A stretch of 6,640 nucleotides of DNA, from contig CALASV010000206.1 of assembly GCA_937888895.1 (NCBI GenBank), positions 1 to 6,640 of the forward strand, written 5' to 3'. The stretch is from an uncultured Clostridia bacterium. Its GTDB lineage: Bacteria; Bacillota; Clostridia; Lachnospirales; Lachnospiraceae. The notes under the pieces were generated by a model. It had not been told where the DNA came from. It ran no database searches and saw only the letters and a program-made list of their open reading frames with translations. This document shows positions 1 through 6,343 of this stretch, in pieces. Numbering within the stretch: the stretch's first letter is position 1; the number at the start of each line of letters is the position of its first letter. The translations under genes were made by a program, and so were the position numbers.

Positions 1-130
1 TTTTATAAAGTTGTATAGCATCCGTTCCATTTTTACCAATAGCAATGACATGAATATTTGGCTGTGCTTCTAAAATCGTTTTTAAAGATAATGATACAAA
101 GTTATCATCATCCACAATAATGATGTTCAT
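1..130 (-). CDS. Response regulator, receiver-domain N-terminus (partial, cut by window start)
   Basis: Only the first 43 codons are in the window; the gene runs off its left edge. The translation begins MNIIIVDDDNFVSLSLKTIL, a typical receiver-domain opening: a hydrophobic first beta strand, then the acidic pocket (D7, D8, D9) that binds Mg2+ for phosphotransfer. Next come a helix and the second strand (IHVIAIGKNG). The phosphoacceptor Asp, expected near residue 53, and the output domain lie outside. It follows the histidine kinase gene on the same strand with a 16-bp gap, so the two are almost certainly co-transcribed partners. An AAAGGA ribosome binding site (complement of 141-146) sits 10 nt before the ATG. 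A HisKA_3 kinase partner normally implies a NarL/LuxR-type HTH output domain; that is inference, since the domain is not visible. Confidence 0.9.
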   Translation of the reverse strand, partial: MNIIIVDDDNFVSLSLKTILEAQPNIHVIAIGKNGTDAIQLYK

Positions 131-146
131 AAATGTATATTCCTTT

Positions 147-1223
147 CTACTGAATTTTAAAAATAGAAACTAAAATTTTAAATCCAGTTTCATTTGAGAT
201 TTTTATAGTTCCATTTAATGCTTTTACTCGGTCTTTCATATTTCTGATACCAATTCCATCCAATAAGTTTTGAGAATGATTTGTACCATTGTCGTGTATA
301 AGAAGTTGATAAAAAGCAGGATGTTCTTGCAAAATAATCTGCATTTTTGTAGCATTACTATGTTTTAATGTATTATTGACAGCTTCTTTTGTAATAGCAA
401 TAAAGCAATATTTCATATTTTTAGGTACATCTGTATGGATATCATAATCAAATTGAACGGAAATGGTTGTAACATTATCAATAATTTCTTGTATCGCTAA
501 ATGTAAATCAATTGATTCGTTATGCAGGTCGTGGACACTATTGCGAATGCTTGTCATAGCAGTATTTAGCGTTTCGTGTAAAGCTTCTAATAATTCTTTG
601 AGTACTTCATTTTGGTTGATTGTTTTAATTGCACCAACTTGTAATAAAGAACGAGTAAGCAAATGACCAACATTATCATGAATTTCTCTAGCAATACGAT
701 TTCTTTCTTTTAATGTAGCAGTATAAAGTTCAGCATCTTGTTGTTCCCGTAATCTGCGATTTTTTTCTTCAATAAAAAGTTCGTGTTCTTTTGATGTATC
801 ACGAAATTGTTTTAATTCCTCTGTTAAAGTTTCTGTTTTTTTGATGCTATATTGTAATAATGTAGCACAGGCAGAAAGTAAAAAAAGGAAAATACATTCT
901 GTAAATTTGTGAAATGTAAGATAGGAAAGAATACTTTCTTTCAAAAAACAAATGCACCAAATAAGGAAAGGAAAAAACGAAGGAATAGAGGCAATCTCTA
1001 GGAGAGTAAGAGGTAAATACGCTCGGAATGGAGAAAGAAAAAAAGCAGTAATTAGCCAAGTACTCCAAAGAACTGTTATTTCCTTTCGTTGTAAAATAAA
1101 AGAAAGACAAGATAGGATAAGTGTTAGTAACAAAATTACAATGTAAGAAATATCAATAGGATAACGATGAGCTTGAAAAAAAGCACATAATATTAATAAA
1201 AGTAATTTTGCGAAAATAAGCAT
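147..1223 (-). CDS. DesK/NarL-type (HisKA_3) sensor histidine kinase
   Basis: This 358-residue membrane sensor kinase senses a signal at or in the membrane, autophosphorylates and passes the phosphate to the response regulator encoded just downstream. The first ~125 residues are almost all hydrophobic, with about five membrane segments (near 2-17, 24-44, 48-64, 67-95 and 106-125), and no large extracytoplasmic domain. Such kinases often sense membrane state or membrane-active compounds. A charged coiled-coil linker (about 128-175) leads to the HisKA_3 dimerisation box: H182 in EIHDNVGH is the phosphoacceptor, and D183/H187 match the DxxxQ/H phosphatase motif of this family. The HATPase domain shows an N box (E280 to N284), the DNG motif (311-313) and the GIGIRNMKDRV glycine box (323-333). 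The ATG has AAAGGA (complement of 1233-1238) 9 nt upstream. It resembles B. subtilis LnrJ, DesK and LiaS in layout; the ligand is unknown. Confidence 0.93.
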   Translation of the reverse strand: MLIFAKLLLLILCAFFQAHRYPIDISYIVILLLTLILSCLSFILQRKEITVLWSTWLITAFFLSPFRAYLPLTLLEIASIPSFFPFLIWCICFLKESILSYLTFHKFTECIFLFLLSACATLLQYSIKKTETLTEELKQFRDTSKEHELFIEEKNRRLREQQDAELYTATLKERNRIAREIHDNVGHLLTRSLLQVGAIKTINQNEVLKELLEALHETLNTAMTSIRNSVHDLHNESIDLHLAIQEIIDNVTTISVQFDYDIHTDVPKNMKYCFIAITKEAVNNTLKHSNATKMQIILQEHPAFYQLLIHDNGTNHSQNLLDGIGIRNMKDRVKALNGTIKISNETGFKILVSIFKIQ

Positions 1224-1257
1224 AGAACACAGTCCTTTCTATTTGTGAGTTAGGATT

Positions 1258-1286
1258 AGTATATAACAAATTAGTTTTTTTGGAAA
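1258..1286 (-). promoter_or_regulatory. Candidate promoter for the kinase-regulator operon
   Basis: On the minus strand a -10 box TATACT (complement of 1258-1263) lies 17 nt after a weak -35 TTTCCA (complement of 1281-1286). Transcription would start near 1251, giving a short leader with the AAAGGA ribosome binding site. An overlapping alternative is an extended -10, TGTTATATA. The assignment is by eye only. Confidence 0.5.
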
Positions 1287-1298
1287 GAAAAAAGGAAG

Positions 1299-1310
1299 TG
1301 ACATTTGTCA
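1299..1310. promoter_or_regulatory. Palindromic candidate operator between the divergent operons
   Basis: TGACA-TT-TGTCA is a perfect 5+5 inverted repeat around a 2-nt centre. Its midpoint lies about 44 bp from the centre of the best -10 box on each side, so it would be near -53 relative to both predicted start sites. This is a usual place for a NarL-family activator dimer. The neighbouring kinase and regulator make their regulator the natural candidate binder. That link is inference; only the repeat and its position are seen directly. Confidence 0.5.
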
Positions 1311-1342
1311 TTTTTTCTTTATGATTGTAGGCACTGTTATTT

Positions 1343-1351
1343 TGCTAAAAT
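1343..1351 (+). promoter_or_regulatory. Extended -10 promoter for the ABC exporter operon
   Basis: TGC-TAAAAT is an extended -10 element with a 5/6 match in the hexamer. At 15-18 bp spacing there are only poor -35 candidates (for example GATTGT at 1323-1328), as expected of an activator-dependent promoter. Transcription would start near 1358. The leader carries AGGGGG at 1381-1386, 7 nt before the ATG of the ATPase gene. Confidence 0.55.
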
Positions 1352-1393
1352 ATTTTATAAAATAGAGGAAAGGAATAGAGAGGGGGATATATT

Positions 1394-2332
1394 ATGAGTG
1401 ATGCTATCGAAATAAAAAATTTAGTAAAGCGATATAAAGAAGTATTAGCATTAGACCATTTTAATTTGCAAGTAAAAGAAGGAGAAATATTTGGGTTATT
1501 AGGACCAAATGGGAGTGGGAAGACGACTGCCATCAATTGTATTCTTGCTTTGCTTCAATATGATAAAGGTGAAATTAAAGTATTTGGAAAAGAAATGCTA
1601 CCAGATAGCTACGAAAGTAAACGAAATATTGGTGTAGTGATGCAAAATGTAGCTGTATTTGAAGAACTTTCGGTATATGAAAATGTAGATTATTTTTGTG
1701 GTTTATATATTAAAGATAAGAAAATAAGAAAGCAATATGTAGAAGAAGCGATTTCTTTTGTAGGGTTAGAAGAATATGTGAAGTTTTTACCAAAGAAACT
1801 TTCGGGTGGATTGTTGCGACGTTTGAATATTGCCTGTGGAATTGTACATAAGCCAAAACTTATCTTTTTTGATGAACCAACCGTTGCTGTTGACCCACAA
1901 AGCCGTAATAAAATATTAGAAGGAATTTTGCGTTTAAATAAAGAAGGGGCAACGATTGTATATACTTCTCACTATATGGAAGAAGTAGAGCAAATTTGCT
2001 CTCGAATTTTAATTATGGATAATGGAAAAAATATAGCAATTGGAACGAAAGAACAATTGAAAAAAATGATTAAAAATACAGAAACGATTGTAGTAGAAGT
2101 CGTATCATTAGAAGAATATCATTTAGAACAGATAAAAAAACTTCCTTATGTATATGCTGTAAAATATAAAGAAAATCAGTTAATTGTACAGTGTAGTGGT
2201 GGAAAACATAATGTAATTCATATTATTGAATATTTTCAAACAAATGAAATTTCCATAGGAAGTGTCTACTCGCAACAACCAACATTAAATGATGTATTTT
2301 TGGAAATTACGGGAAAGGAGCTGAGAGATTGA
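1394..2332 (+). CDS. ABC-2 exporter ATP-binding protein (LnrL/DrrA-like)
   Basis: This 312-residue cytoplasmic ATPase powers the export complex whose two permeases are encoded directly downstream. All nucleotide-binding motifs are intact: Walker A GPNGSGKTT (37-45), Q-loop Q84, signature LSGGL (136-140), Walker B LIFFDEP with D160 and E161, D-loop AVDPQ (165-169) and H-loop H193. After the ATPase core (about residue 215) comes the C-terminal extension typical of DrrA/NodI/LnrL-type exporters, ending in the QPTLNDVFLEITG motif (295-307). The length is close to B. subtilis LnrL (about 311 residues). The gene opens the operon, has a strong AGGGGG site 7 nt before ATG, and its TGA overlaps the ATG of the next gene by one base. 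The transported substrate cannot be read from the sequence; a membrane-active antibiotic, lipopeptide or lipid-like molecule is a guess from context. Confidence 0.95.
   Translation: MSDAIEIKNLVKRYKEVLALDHFNLQVKEGEIFGLLGPNGSGKTTAINCILALLQYDKGEIKVFGKEMLPDSYESKRNIGVVMQNVAVFEELSVYENVDYFCGLYIKDKKIRKQYVEEAISFVGLEEYVKFLPKKLSGGLLRRLNIACGIVHKPKLIFFDEPTVAVDPQSRNKILEGILRLNKEGATIVYTSHYMEEVEQICSRILIMDNGKNIAIGTKEQLKKMIKNTETIVVEVVSLEEYHLEQIKKLPYVYAVKYKENQLIVQCSGGKHNVIHIIEYFQTNEISIGSVYSQQPTLNDVFLEITGKELRD
2314..2320 (+). promoter_or_regulatory. Ribosome binding site with an ambiguous downstream start
   Basis: AAAGGAG inside the end of the ATPase gene lies 8 nt before an in-frame TTG (2329) and 11 nt before the adjoining ATG (2332). 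The TTG has the better spacing and the ATG the better start codon. The two starts differ by a single residue. Confidence 0.6.
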
Positions 2333-3456
2333 TGACATTTTTGCACCATTTTAGATATGCCATGAAAACAATGATAAGAAATACAACTTCTTTGATTTGG
2401 ACCTTTTTGTTTCCCATTATGTTAGGAACATTTATGTATATGGCATTTGGTTCCCTTGGAGAAGAAGAATTATTTGATACGATTCCGATAGCTGTAGTAA
2501 AAAAGGTAGAAAATGAATCGTTAGAACTTATGTTACAACAATTATCAAAAGAAGAAAATTTATTACAGGTTAGCTATATGACAGAAGAGGAAGCAATGTC
2601 TAAGCTAAAAGATAAAACAATAGAGGGTATTCTTCTTATAGAAGAACAACTTCAGCTTGTTGTAACAGAAAATTGTTATGAAAGTACAATATTACAATCT
2701 ATTTTTGACGAATATAAAAAACAAGAATTGATTTTCAAAGATATTATGCAAGAGCATCCAGAAGCAATCGAGCAAGTAGTAGCAGAACTGATGACAGAAA
2801 AAACTTTTTTTGTAGAACGAACAACTTCGAATGGAAATCAAAGTGTATATACAGACTATTTTTATGCAGTATTTGCCATGAGTTGTTTATTTGCTTCTTT
2901 TTGTGCGATAGAAAAAATTGAAAAATTACAAGCAAATAATAGTGTATTAGGAATGAGAAGAAGTATTGCACCAAATAGTAAAGCAATAATAATTATAGCA
3001 GAATTTTTGTCTATGTTACTTGTGCAATTTCTCATTGAAGTTATCTCTCTTTTTTATTTTGCGTGGATTGGAATTGATTTTGGAGAGAAATATATAGAAA
3101 TGATGGGAGTTTTATTATTGGGATGTTGTATAGGAATTGCAGTAGGAATTATTATAGGTTGTATTCCTAAATTGTCAGAAAATACAAAATCAGTAATTTG
3201 CATCACAATTAGTATGATACTTTCTGTTTTGGGAGGTTTAATTGGTCCAAATGTAAAAAGTTATATAGAACATACAATGCCGATTATAAATAGAATCAAT
3301 CCAGCTTCACTTATTGTAGATTCTTTTTATGCATTAAATATTTATGATACTTATAATAGATATATGAAAAATATGGTAATACTTGGAAGTTTAACGATTC
3401 TTTTATTAGTAATTAGCTTTTTGATGTTAAGGAGGAGACGTTATGCAAGTATTTAA
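2332..3456 (+). CDS. ABC-2 type permease, first subunit (LnrM-like)
   Basis: This membrane subunit of the exporter has 374 residues from the ATG, or 375 if the TTG at 2329 is used. The layout is standard for ABC-2 exporters of the YhgE/LnrM kind: TM1 at about 18-40; a large extracytoplasmic domain at 41-171, acidic and helical with a predicted mixed fold; then five membrane segments near 172-193, 216-246, 256-278, 286-304 and 347-366. It ends in a basic tail (RRRRYASI). The conserved ABC-2 stretch before the last segment is visible as INRINPASLIVDSFYAL (319-335). A basic amphipathic stretch (194-214) after TM2 is the likely contact with the ATPase. The start overlaps the ATPase stop (TGATG), and the end overlaps the next permease start by 14 bp, so translation is coupled and the three products are expected in fixed ratio. 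No catalytic residue exists by which to infer substrate. Confidence 0.92.
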   Translation: MTFLHHFRYAMKTMIRNTTSLIWTFLFPIMLGTFMYMAFGSLGEEELFDTIPIAVVKKVENESLELMLQQLSKEENLLQVSYMTEEEAMSKLKDKTIEGILLIEEQLQLVVTENCYESTILQSIFDEYKKQELIFKDIMQEHPEAIEQVVAELMTEKTFFVERTTSNGNQSVYTDYFYAVFAMSCLFASFCAIEKIEKLQANNSVLGMRRSIAPNSKAIIIIAEFLSMLLVQFLIEVISLFYFAWIGIDFGEKYIEMMGVLLLGCCIGIAVGIIIGCIPKLSENTKSVICITISMILSVLGGLIGPNVKSYIEHTMPIINRINPASLIVDSFYALNIYDTYNRYMKNMVILGSLTILLLVISFLMLRRRRYASI

Positions 3457-4600
3457 ACTATATTTTAAAATATTTCGTAACTATTGGCATCTTTTTGTCA
3501 TGTATGTTAGTATTTTTTTAGGAACTTTTCTTGGAATTATAGTTCCACAAGCAGCAAAACAGGAAGTGGAATCTTATACACAATTAAAATGTGATTTTGC
3601 AGTATTTGATTATGATAATAGTGAAATAAGTCGAGCAGTCATACAATATTTGCAAATAGTTCATAACTTAGAACAAATAGAAAATGATGAAAAAGAAACG
3701 ATTCAAGATGAACTTTATGTTCAAAATATAGACTGTGTTCTTTGTATTAATCAAGGATTTGAACAAGCATGGATAGACAATAAAGTAACACAAGAGTTAG
3801 AAGTTTTTTCTATTCCAAATAAAACAGAAGCTGTATTATTAAAACAAAACTTAAATAGTTATTTAGGAAAAGTGATGATTTATGTCAATGCAGGATTTGA
3901 AGTAGAAGAAGCATTAGAAAAAACGATGGAATTGATGAATGCTTCTATAGAAGTAACACTTTTAGATGAAAAAGAAGTACAACCGATGGGAATCTTATAT
4001 CATTTTTATAAATATTTAAGTTGGCTTTTTATTATGATATGTGTCAGTAGTATTACAATTATACTGATATCATTAGAGAAAAAAGAAATTAGAAATCGAA
4101 TGCAATGTTCTTCGTATCCTTTTTTGAAAGTGAATACAGAAATTATTTTAGCTGTTTTAATAACAGGATTTGCTATTTGTAGTTTTTTTGTTGTAATGGC
4201 AATTATATTTTATCCGAAAGAAATGCTTCGTATCGAAGGAATTTTTTATATGTTAAATGCTTTTTGTACGATGGCAGTAGCATTAGCGATTACATTTTTA
4301 ATATCAAAATTAACAAATAAAGCACAAGTCGTTTCTTTAATGGCAAATGTATTTGGACTTGGAATGGCATTTTTAGGTGGAGTATTTGTACCATTAGAAT
4401 TTTTAAGCGATACTGTCATTCAAATCGCACACTTTTTGCCAACGTATTGGAATGTAAGAACAATCGAGTTAATAGAACGATACCAACCAAAAGAACTAGG
4501 AACAATATTTTTATATATGGGCATTCAGTTGTTGTTTGCAGTAGCTATTTTGTGTATTGGTATGGTATTGGCAAGAAGAAAACGCACAATAAATGAATAA
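3443..4600 (+). CDS. ABC-2 type permease, second subunit (LnrN-like)
   Basis: This 385-residue second permease probably pairs with the preceding one to form a heterodimeric channel on the ATPase. TM1 is at about 16-36, an extracytoplasmic domain spans 37-185, and further segments lie near 190-210, 231-256, 266-287, 297-320 and 353-376, followed by a basic tail (ARRKRTINE). The ABC-2 signature region is clear: FLGGVFVPLEFLSDTVIQIA (309-328), then HFLPTYW (330-336). It shares the fold of its upstream neighbour but little residue identity by eye, so the pair is an old divergence rather than a recent tandem duplication. The length matches B. subtilis LnrN (about 385). GGAGGAG (3431-3437) lies 5 nt before the ATG, inside the end of the preceding gene. 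The TAA stop lies within the stem of the downstream terminator. Confidence 0.92.
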   Translation: MQVFKLYFKIFRNYWHLFVMYVSIFLGTFLGIIVPQAAKQEVESYTQLKCDFAVFDYDNSEISRAVIQYLQIVHNLEQIENDEKETIQDELYVQNIDCVLCINQGFEQAWIDNKVTQELEVFSIPNKTEAVLLKQNLNSYLGKVMIYVNAGFEVEEALEKTMELMNASIEVTLLDEKEVQPMGILYHFYKYLSWLFIMICVSSITIILISLEKKEIRNRMQCSSYPFLKVNTEIILAVLITGFAICSFFVVMAIIFYPKEMLRIEGIFYMLNAFCTMAVALAITFLISKLTNKAQVVSLMANVFGLGMAFLGGVFVPLEFLSDTVIQIAHFLPTYWNVRTIELIERYQPKELGTIFLYMGIQLLFAVAILCIGMVLARRKRTINE

Positions 4601-4648
4601 AATAAAACATCCTTGAATCTTAAAAAAGTCAAGGATGTTTTATTTTAT
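4597..4648. terminator. Bidirectional intrinsic terminator holding both convergent stop codons
   Basis: A perfect 20-bp inverted repeat (4597-4616 and 4629-4648) flanks a 12-nt loop. The GC-containing core is ACATCCTTGA with its complement TCAAGGATGT, and the outer part is A/T, so each strand reads a stem followed by a T-rich run. It separates the exporter operon (plus) from the S1-domain gene (minus). The plus-strand TAA (4598-4600) and the minus-strand TAA (4645-4647) both lie inside the stem and pair base for base with each other. Confidence 0.92.
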
Positions 4649-5556
4649 AGCTTAATGTTAGCAAATAAAGATGCGAGTGTTGGTGCTTTGTAGTCGTTGG
4701 AAACGTAAGTTTCTGGTGTGGTTTCTTCGAGTTCTTCAGAAACTTGGGCATCTTCTTCGACAGCTTTCATACTAAGGCTAATTTTTCCGTCTTTTACATC
4801 AATAATTTTTACAGTTACTGTTTCTCCAAGGTGTACAACTTCTTTTGGAGATTTGATGCGTTTTGCACAGATTTGTGAAATGTGTACTAAACCAGAGAGG
4901 TCATTTCCAATCGTTACAAATACACCGTAAGGTTCGATTTTTTCAATCGTTCCAGTGACAACTGTTCCGACTGGTAAACGAGAAATACGACTATTGCGTT
5001 CTTGTTTTTCTTGTTCTTTTAAAATGTCTTTGACAGAAAGAACAAGTTTTTCTTCTGCTTCATTTACTGTAATGACAATAGCTTTCATTGTCTGACCAAC
5101 ATAAGAACTTGTATCATCTACATAAGCAAGTGCTAATTTAGAAGCTGGAATAAAAGCACGAATGCCAAGAACATAAGTAATCACACCAGAAGGAACAGCT
5201 TCTGCAATTTTTATAGTGACAGGTTCTTTTGTTTCTTTTAATTCTTTTAATTTATCCCAAGCAAGCACATCATCGGCTTGTTTTTTAGAAAGAATAAGAA
5301 CTCCTTCTTTGTTTTCTTTTTTTACAACAGCAGAGATTGTATCACCTAATTTGATATCTGCTTTGATAGAAAAACGAGGGTCATTACTTAATTCGTCCAA
5401 AGGAATAATACCTTCGGTAAAATAGTTTAAATCAAGAGTTACTTCTGAATCGGAAATGCCGATAACCGTTCCAGTTACAATATCACCAGAAGTAATGACT
5501 TTAAAAGAACGTTCTAATTCTTGTTCAAAGTCTTTCATTGTTAGTTCTTCGCTCAT
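4645..5556 (-). CDS. Three-repeat S1 RNA-binding protein (ribosomal protein S1-like)
   Basis: This 303-residue cytoplasmic RNA-binding protein is likely to act in translation on or near the 30S subunit. Three S1 (OB-fold) repeats are visible. Repeat 1 (about 24-92) has VTGTVIGISDSEVTLDL and EGIIPLDEL, as in repeat 1 of ribosomal S1. Repeat 2 (about 111-176) has GIRAFIPASKL, as in repeat 2. Repeat 3 (about 196-265) is a canonical RNA-binding repeat with YGVFV (210-214), GLVHISQI (222-229) and ISLSMKA (259-265). An acidic tail (267-281) and a short hydrophobic end follow. It is shorter than B. subtilis YpfD (about 380 residues, four repeats) and E. coli RpsA (557, six). AAGGAG (complement of 5565-5570) is 8 nt from the ATG. 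The neighbour across the shared promoter region is a pseudouridine synthase, another RNA-related gene. Whether it is the only S1 of this genome cannot be told here. Confidence 0.9.
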   Translation of the reverse strand: MSEELTMKDFEQELERSFKVITSGDIVTGTVIGISDSEVTLDLNYFTEGIIPLDELSNDPRFSIKADIKLGDTISAVVKKENKEGVLILSKKQADDVLAWDKLKELKETKEPVTIKIAEAVPSGVITYVLGIRAFIPASKLALAYVDDTSSYVGQTMKAIVITVNEAEEKLVLSVKDILKEQEKQERNSRISRLPVGTVVTGTIEKIEPYGVFVTIGNDLSGLVHISQICAKRIKSPKEVVHLGETVTVKIIDVKDGKISLSMKAVEEDAQVSEELEETTPETYVSNDYKAPTLASLFANIKL

Positions 5557-5585
5557 AAAATTTTCTCCTTCTTAATTTTAGTATT

Positions 5586-5614
5586 ATAATAGCATAGGAA
5601 AGTAGTTTTCACAA
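5586..5614 (-). promoter_or_regulatory. Promoter of the S1-domain gene
   Basis: On the minus strand, TTGTGA (-35, complement of 5609-5614) is separated by 17 nt from TATTAT (-10, complement of 5586-5591), which is preceded by an extended TGC. A perfect TATAAT (complement of 5583-5588) overlaps it as an alternative -10. Transcription would start near 5575-5579, just ahead of the AAGGAG site. Confidence 0.6.
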
Positions 5615-5634
5615 GGATAGTTTTGTGCTATACT
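5606..5634 (+). promoter_or_regulatory. Promoter of the pseudouridine synthase gene
   Basis: TTTTCA (-35, 5606-5611) is followed after 17 nt by the extended -10 TGC-TATACT (hexamer 5629-5634). The -35 shares three base pairs with the -35 of the opposite promoter, so the two RNA polymerase footprints must overlap. The start near 5641 gives a leader of about 27 nt. Confidence 0.6.
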
Positions 5635-5667
5635 AAAGATTAGAATATAGGGAGTGTAAGAAAAATT

Positions 5668-6279
5668 ATGTATCATTATTATATGTTTTATAAGCCGTTT
5701 GGTTGTGTGACGGCAAAGAGGGATGACCGTTATCCTGTGGTAATGGATTATTTTAAACAATTAAATAATGAAAATTTAAATCCAGTGGGACGTTTGGATA
5801 GAGAAACCGAAGGTTTACTTGTGATTACAGATGATGGTATGTGGAATCAGGAAATGACACATCCGAGATTTCATAAAGAAAAAAAGTATGAATTTATTGT
5901 AATGGGTGATTTGACTAAGGAAAAGATAACATTGTTAGAAAAAGGTATTTTGATTGTTGGAAGTGAAATACCAACGGCACCTGCGAAAATAACAGTTGGT
6001 AATAAATCAACACTTGGAGAAACATTACCATTGTTACATCCAGAAACTCAGCAAAGAAATAGACATAATCGTCCAGAACATCCTGTCACTTATGGAACAA
6101 TTGTGATTTCAGAAGGGCGAAAAAGACAAATACGACGAATGATGAAAGCAGTTGGGTGTCGTGTCATTTTTTTGAAAAGAATTTCTATGGGTGATATTGT
6201 ATTAGATGAAGCGTTAAAGCCGGGAGAGTGGAAAGAAATATCTTTAAGACACAAAAAAGTAGAAAATAATGATTCTTAG
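5668..6279 (+). CDS. RsuA/RluE-family rRNA pseudouridine synthase lacking an S4 domain
   Basis: This enzyme converts uridine to pseudouridine in rRNA. The 203-residue protein starts directly with the catalytic-domain strand (YYMFYKPFGCVTA), so it lacks the N-terminal S4 domain found in RsuA and RluB, as in E. coli RluE (217 residues). Catalytic motif II is GRLDRETEGLLVITDDG (41-57), with D44 as the catalytic Asp. Motif IIa is KKYEFIV (72-78), and motif III is EGRKRQIRRMMKAVG (149-163), followed by the conserved closing region (CRVIFLKRISMGDIVLD). Between residues 112 and 142 lies a His/Asn/Arg-rich segment (NRHNRPEHP and flanks) that looks like an inserted loop. The GGGAG site (5650-5654) is 13 nt from the ATG, which is long, but no better in-frame start fits. 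The target position, 16S (RsuA-like) or 23S (RluE/RluB-like), cannot be decided from sequence alone. Confidence 0.93.
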   Translation: MYHYYMFYKPFGCVTAKRDDRYPVVMDYFKQLNNENLNPVGRLDRETEGLLVITDDGMWNQEMTHPRFHKEKKYEFIVMGDLTKEKITLLEKGILIVGSEIPTAPAKITVGNKSTLGETLPLLHPETQQRNRHNRPEHPVTYGTIVISEGRKRQIRRMMKAVGCRVIFLKRISMGDIVLDEALKPGEWKEISLRHKKVENNDS

Positions 6280-6285
6280 TTTCTA

Positions 6286-6313
6286 TTTATGAAAAAGAGT
6301 TTGACAGTATAAG
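6286..6313 (+). promoter_or_regulatory. Weak candidate promoter for the MATE gene
   Basis: TATAAG (6308-6313) is a 5/6 match to a -10 box with a poor -35 (TTTATG, 6286-6291) at 16-nt spacing. Transcription from it would start near 6320 and keep the GGAG site at 6333-6336. No terminator is visible between the pseudouridine synthase and this gene, so read-through from upstream is equally possible. Confidence 0.25.
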
Positions 6314-6343
6314 AAAGATATTCTTAAAAAATGGAGAAAAAAT

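Noticed and set aside
463..666. Plus-strand open frame inside the kinase gene, and similar opposite-strand or shifted frames at 847-1110, 952-1146, 1345-1536, 2744-2986, 4718-4930, 5216-5425 and 6283-6474
   Set aside because: All lie over well-supported genes in another frame or strand, lack convincing ribosome binding sites, and translate to low-complexity or hydrophobic strings with no family pattern.
1255..1275. Direct repeat ATTAGT spaced by 15 bp in the kinase promoter
   Set aside because: A six-base A/T-rich repeat is likely by chance, and neither copy matches the nearby palindrome.
1287..1320. Palindrome followed by a T-run, resembling an intrinsic terminator
   Set aside because: It lies between two divergent gene starts, so no transcript arrives from either side to be ended. 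The perfect stem is only 5 bp and extends only through G-U and A-U pairs. An operator explains it better.
2332..4600. Recent tandem duplication giving the two permeases
   Set aside because: They share fold and layout but little sequence identity by eye, and no long DNA repeat is visible. Two diverged subunits are normal for this exporter type.
6311..6325. AAGAA-agata-TTCTT hairpin before the MATE gene
   Set aside because: Five A/T-rich base pairs are too weak for a terminator or attenuator and are expected by chance in sequence this AT-rich.
6301..6330. Perfect TTGACA -35 box with TAAAAA as -10
   Set aside because: The start site would fall near 6337, after the GGAG ribosome binding site at 6333-6336, leaving the MATE mRNA without it.
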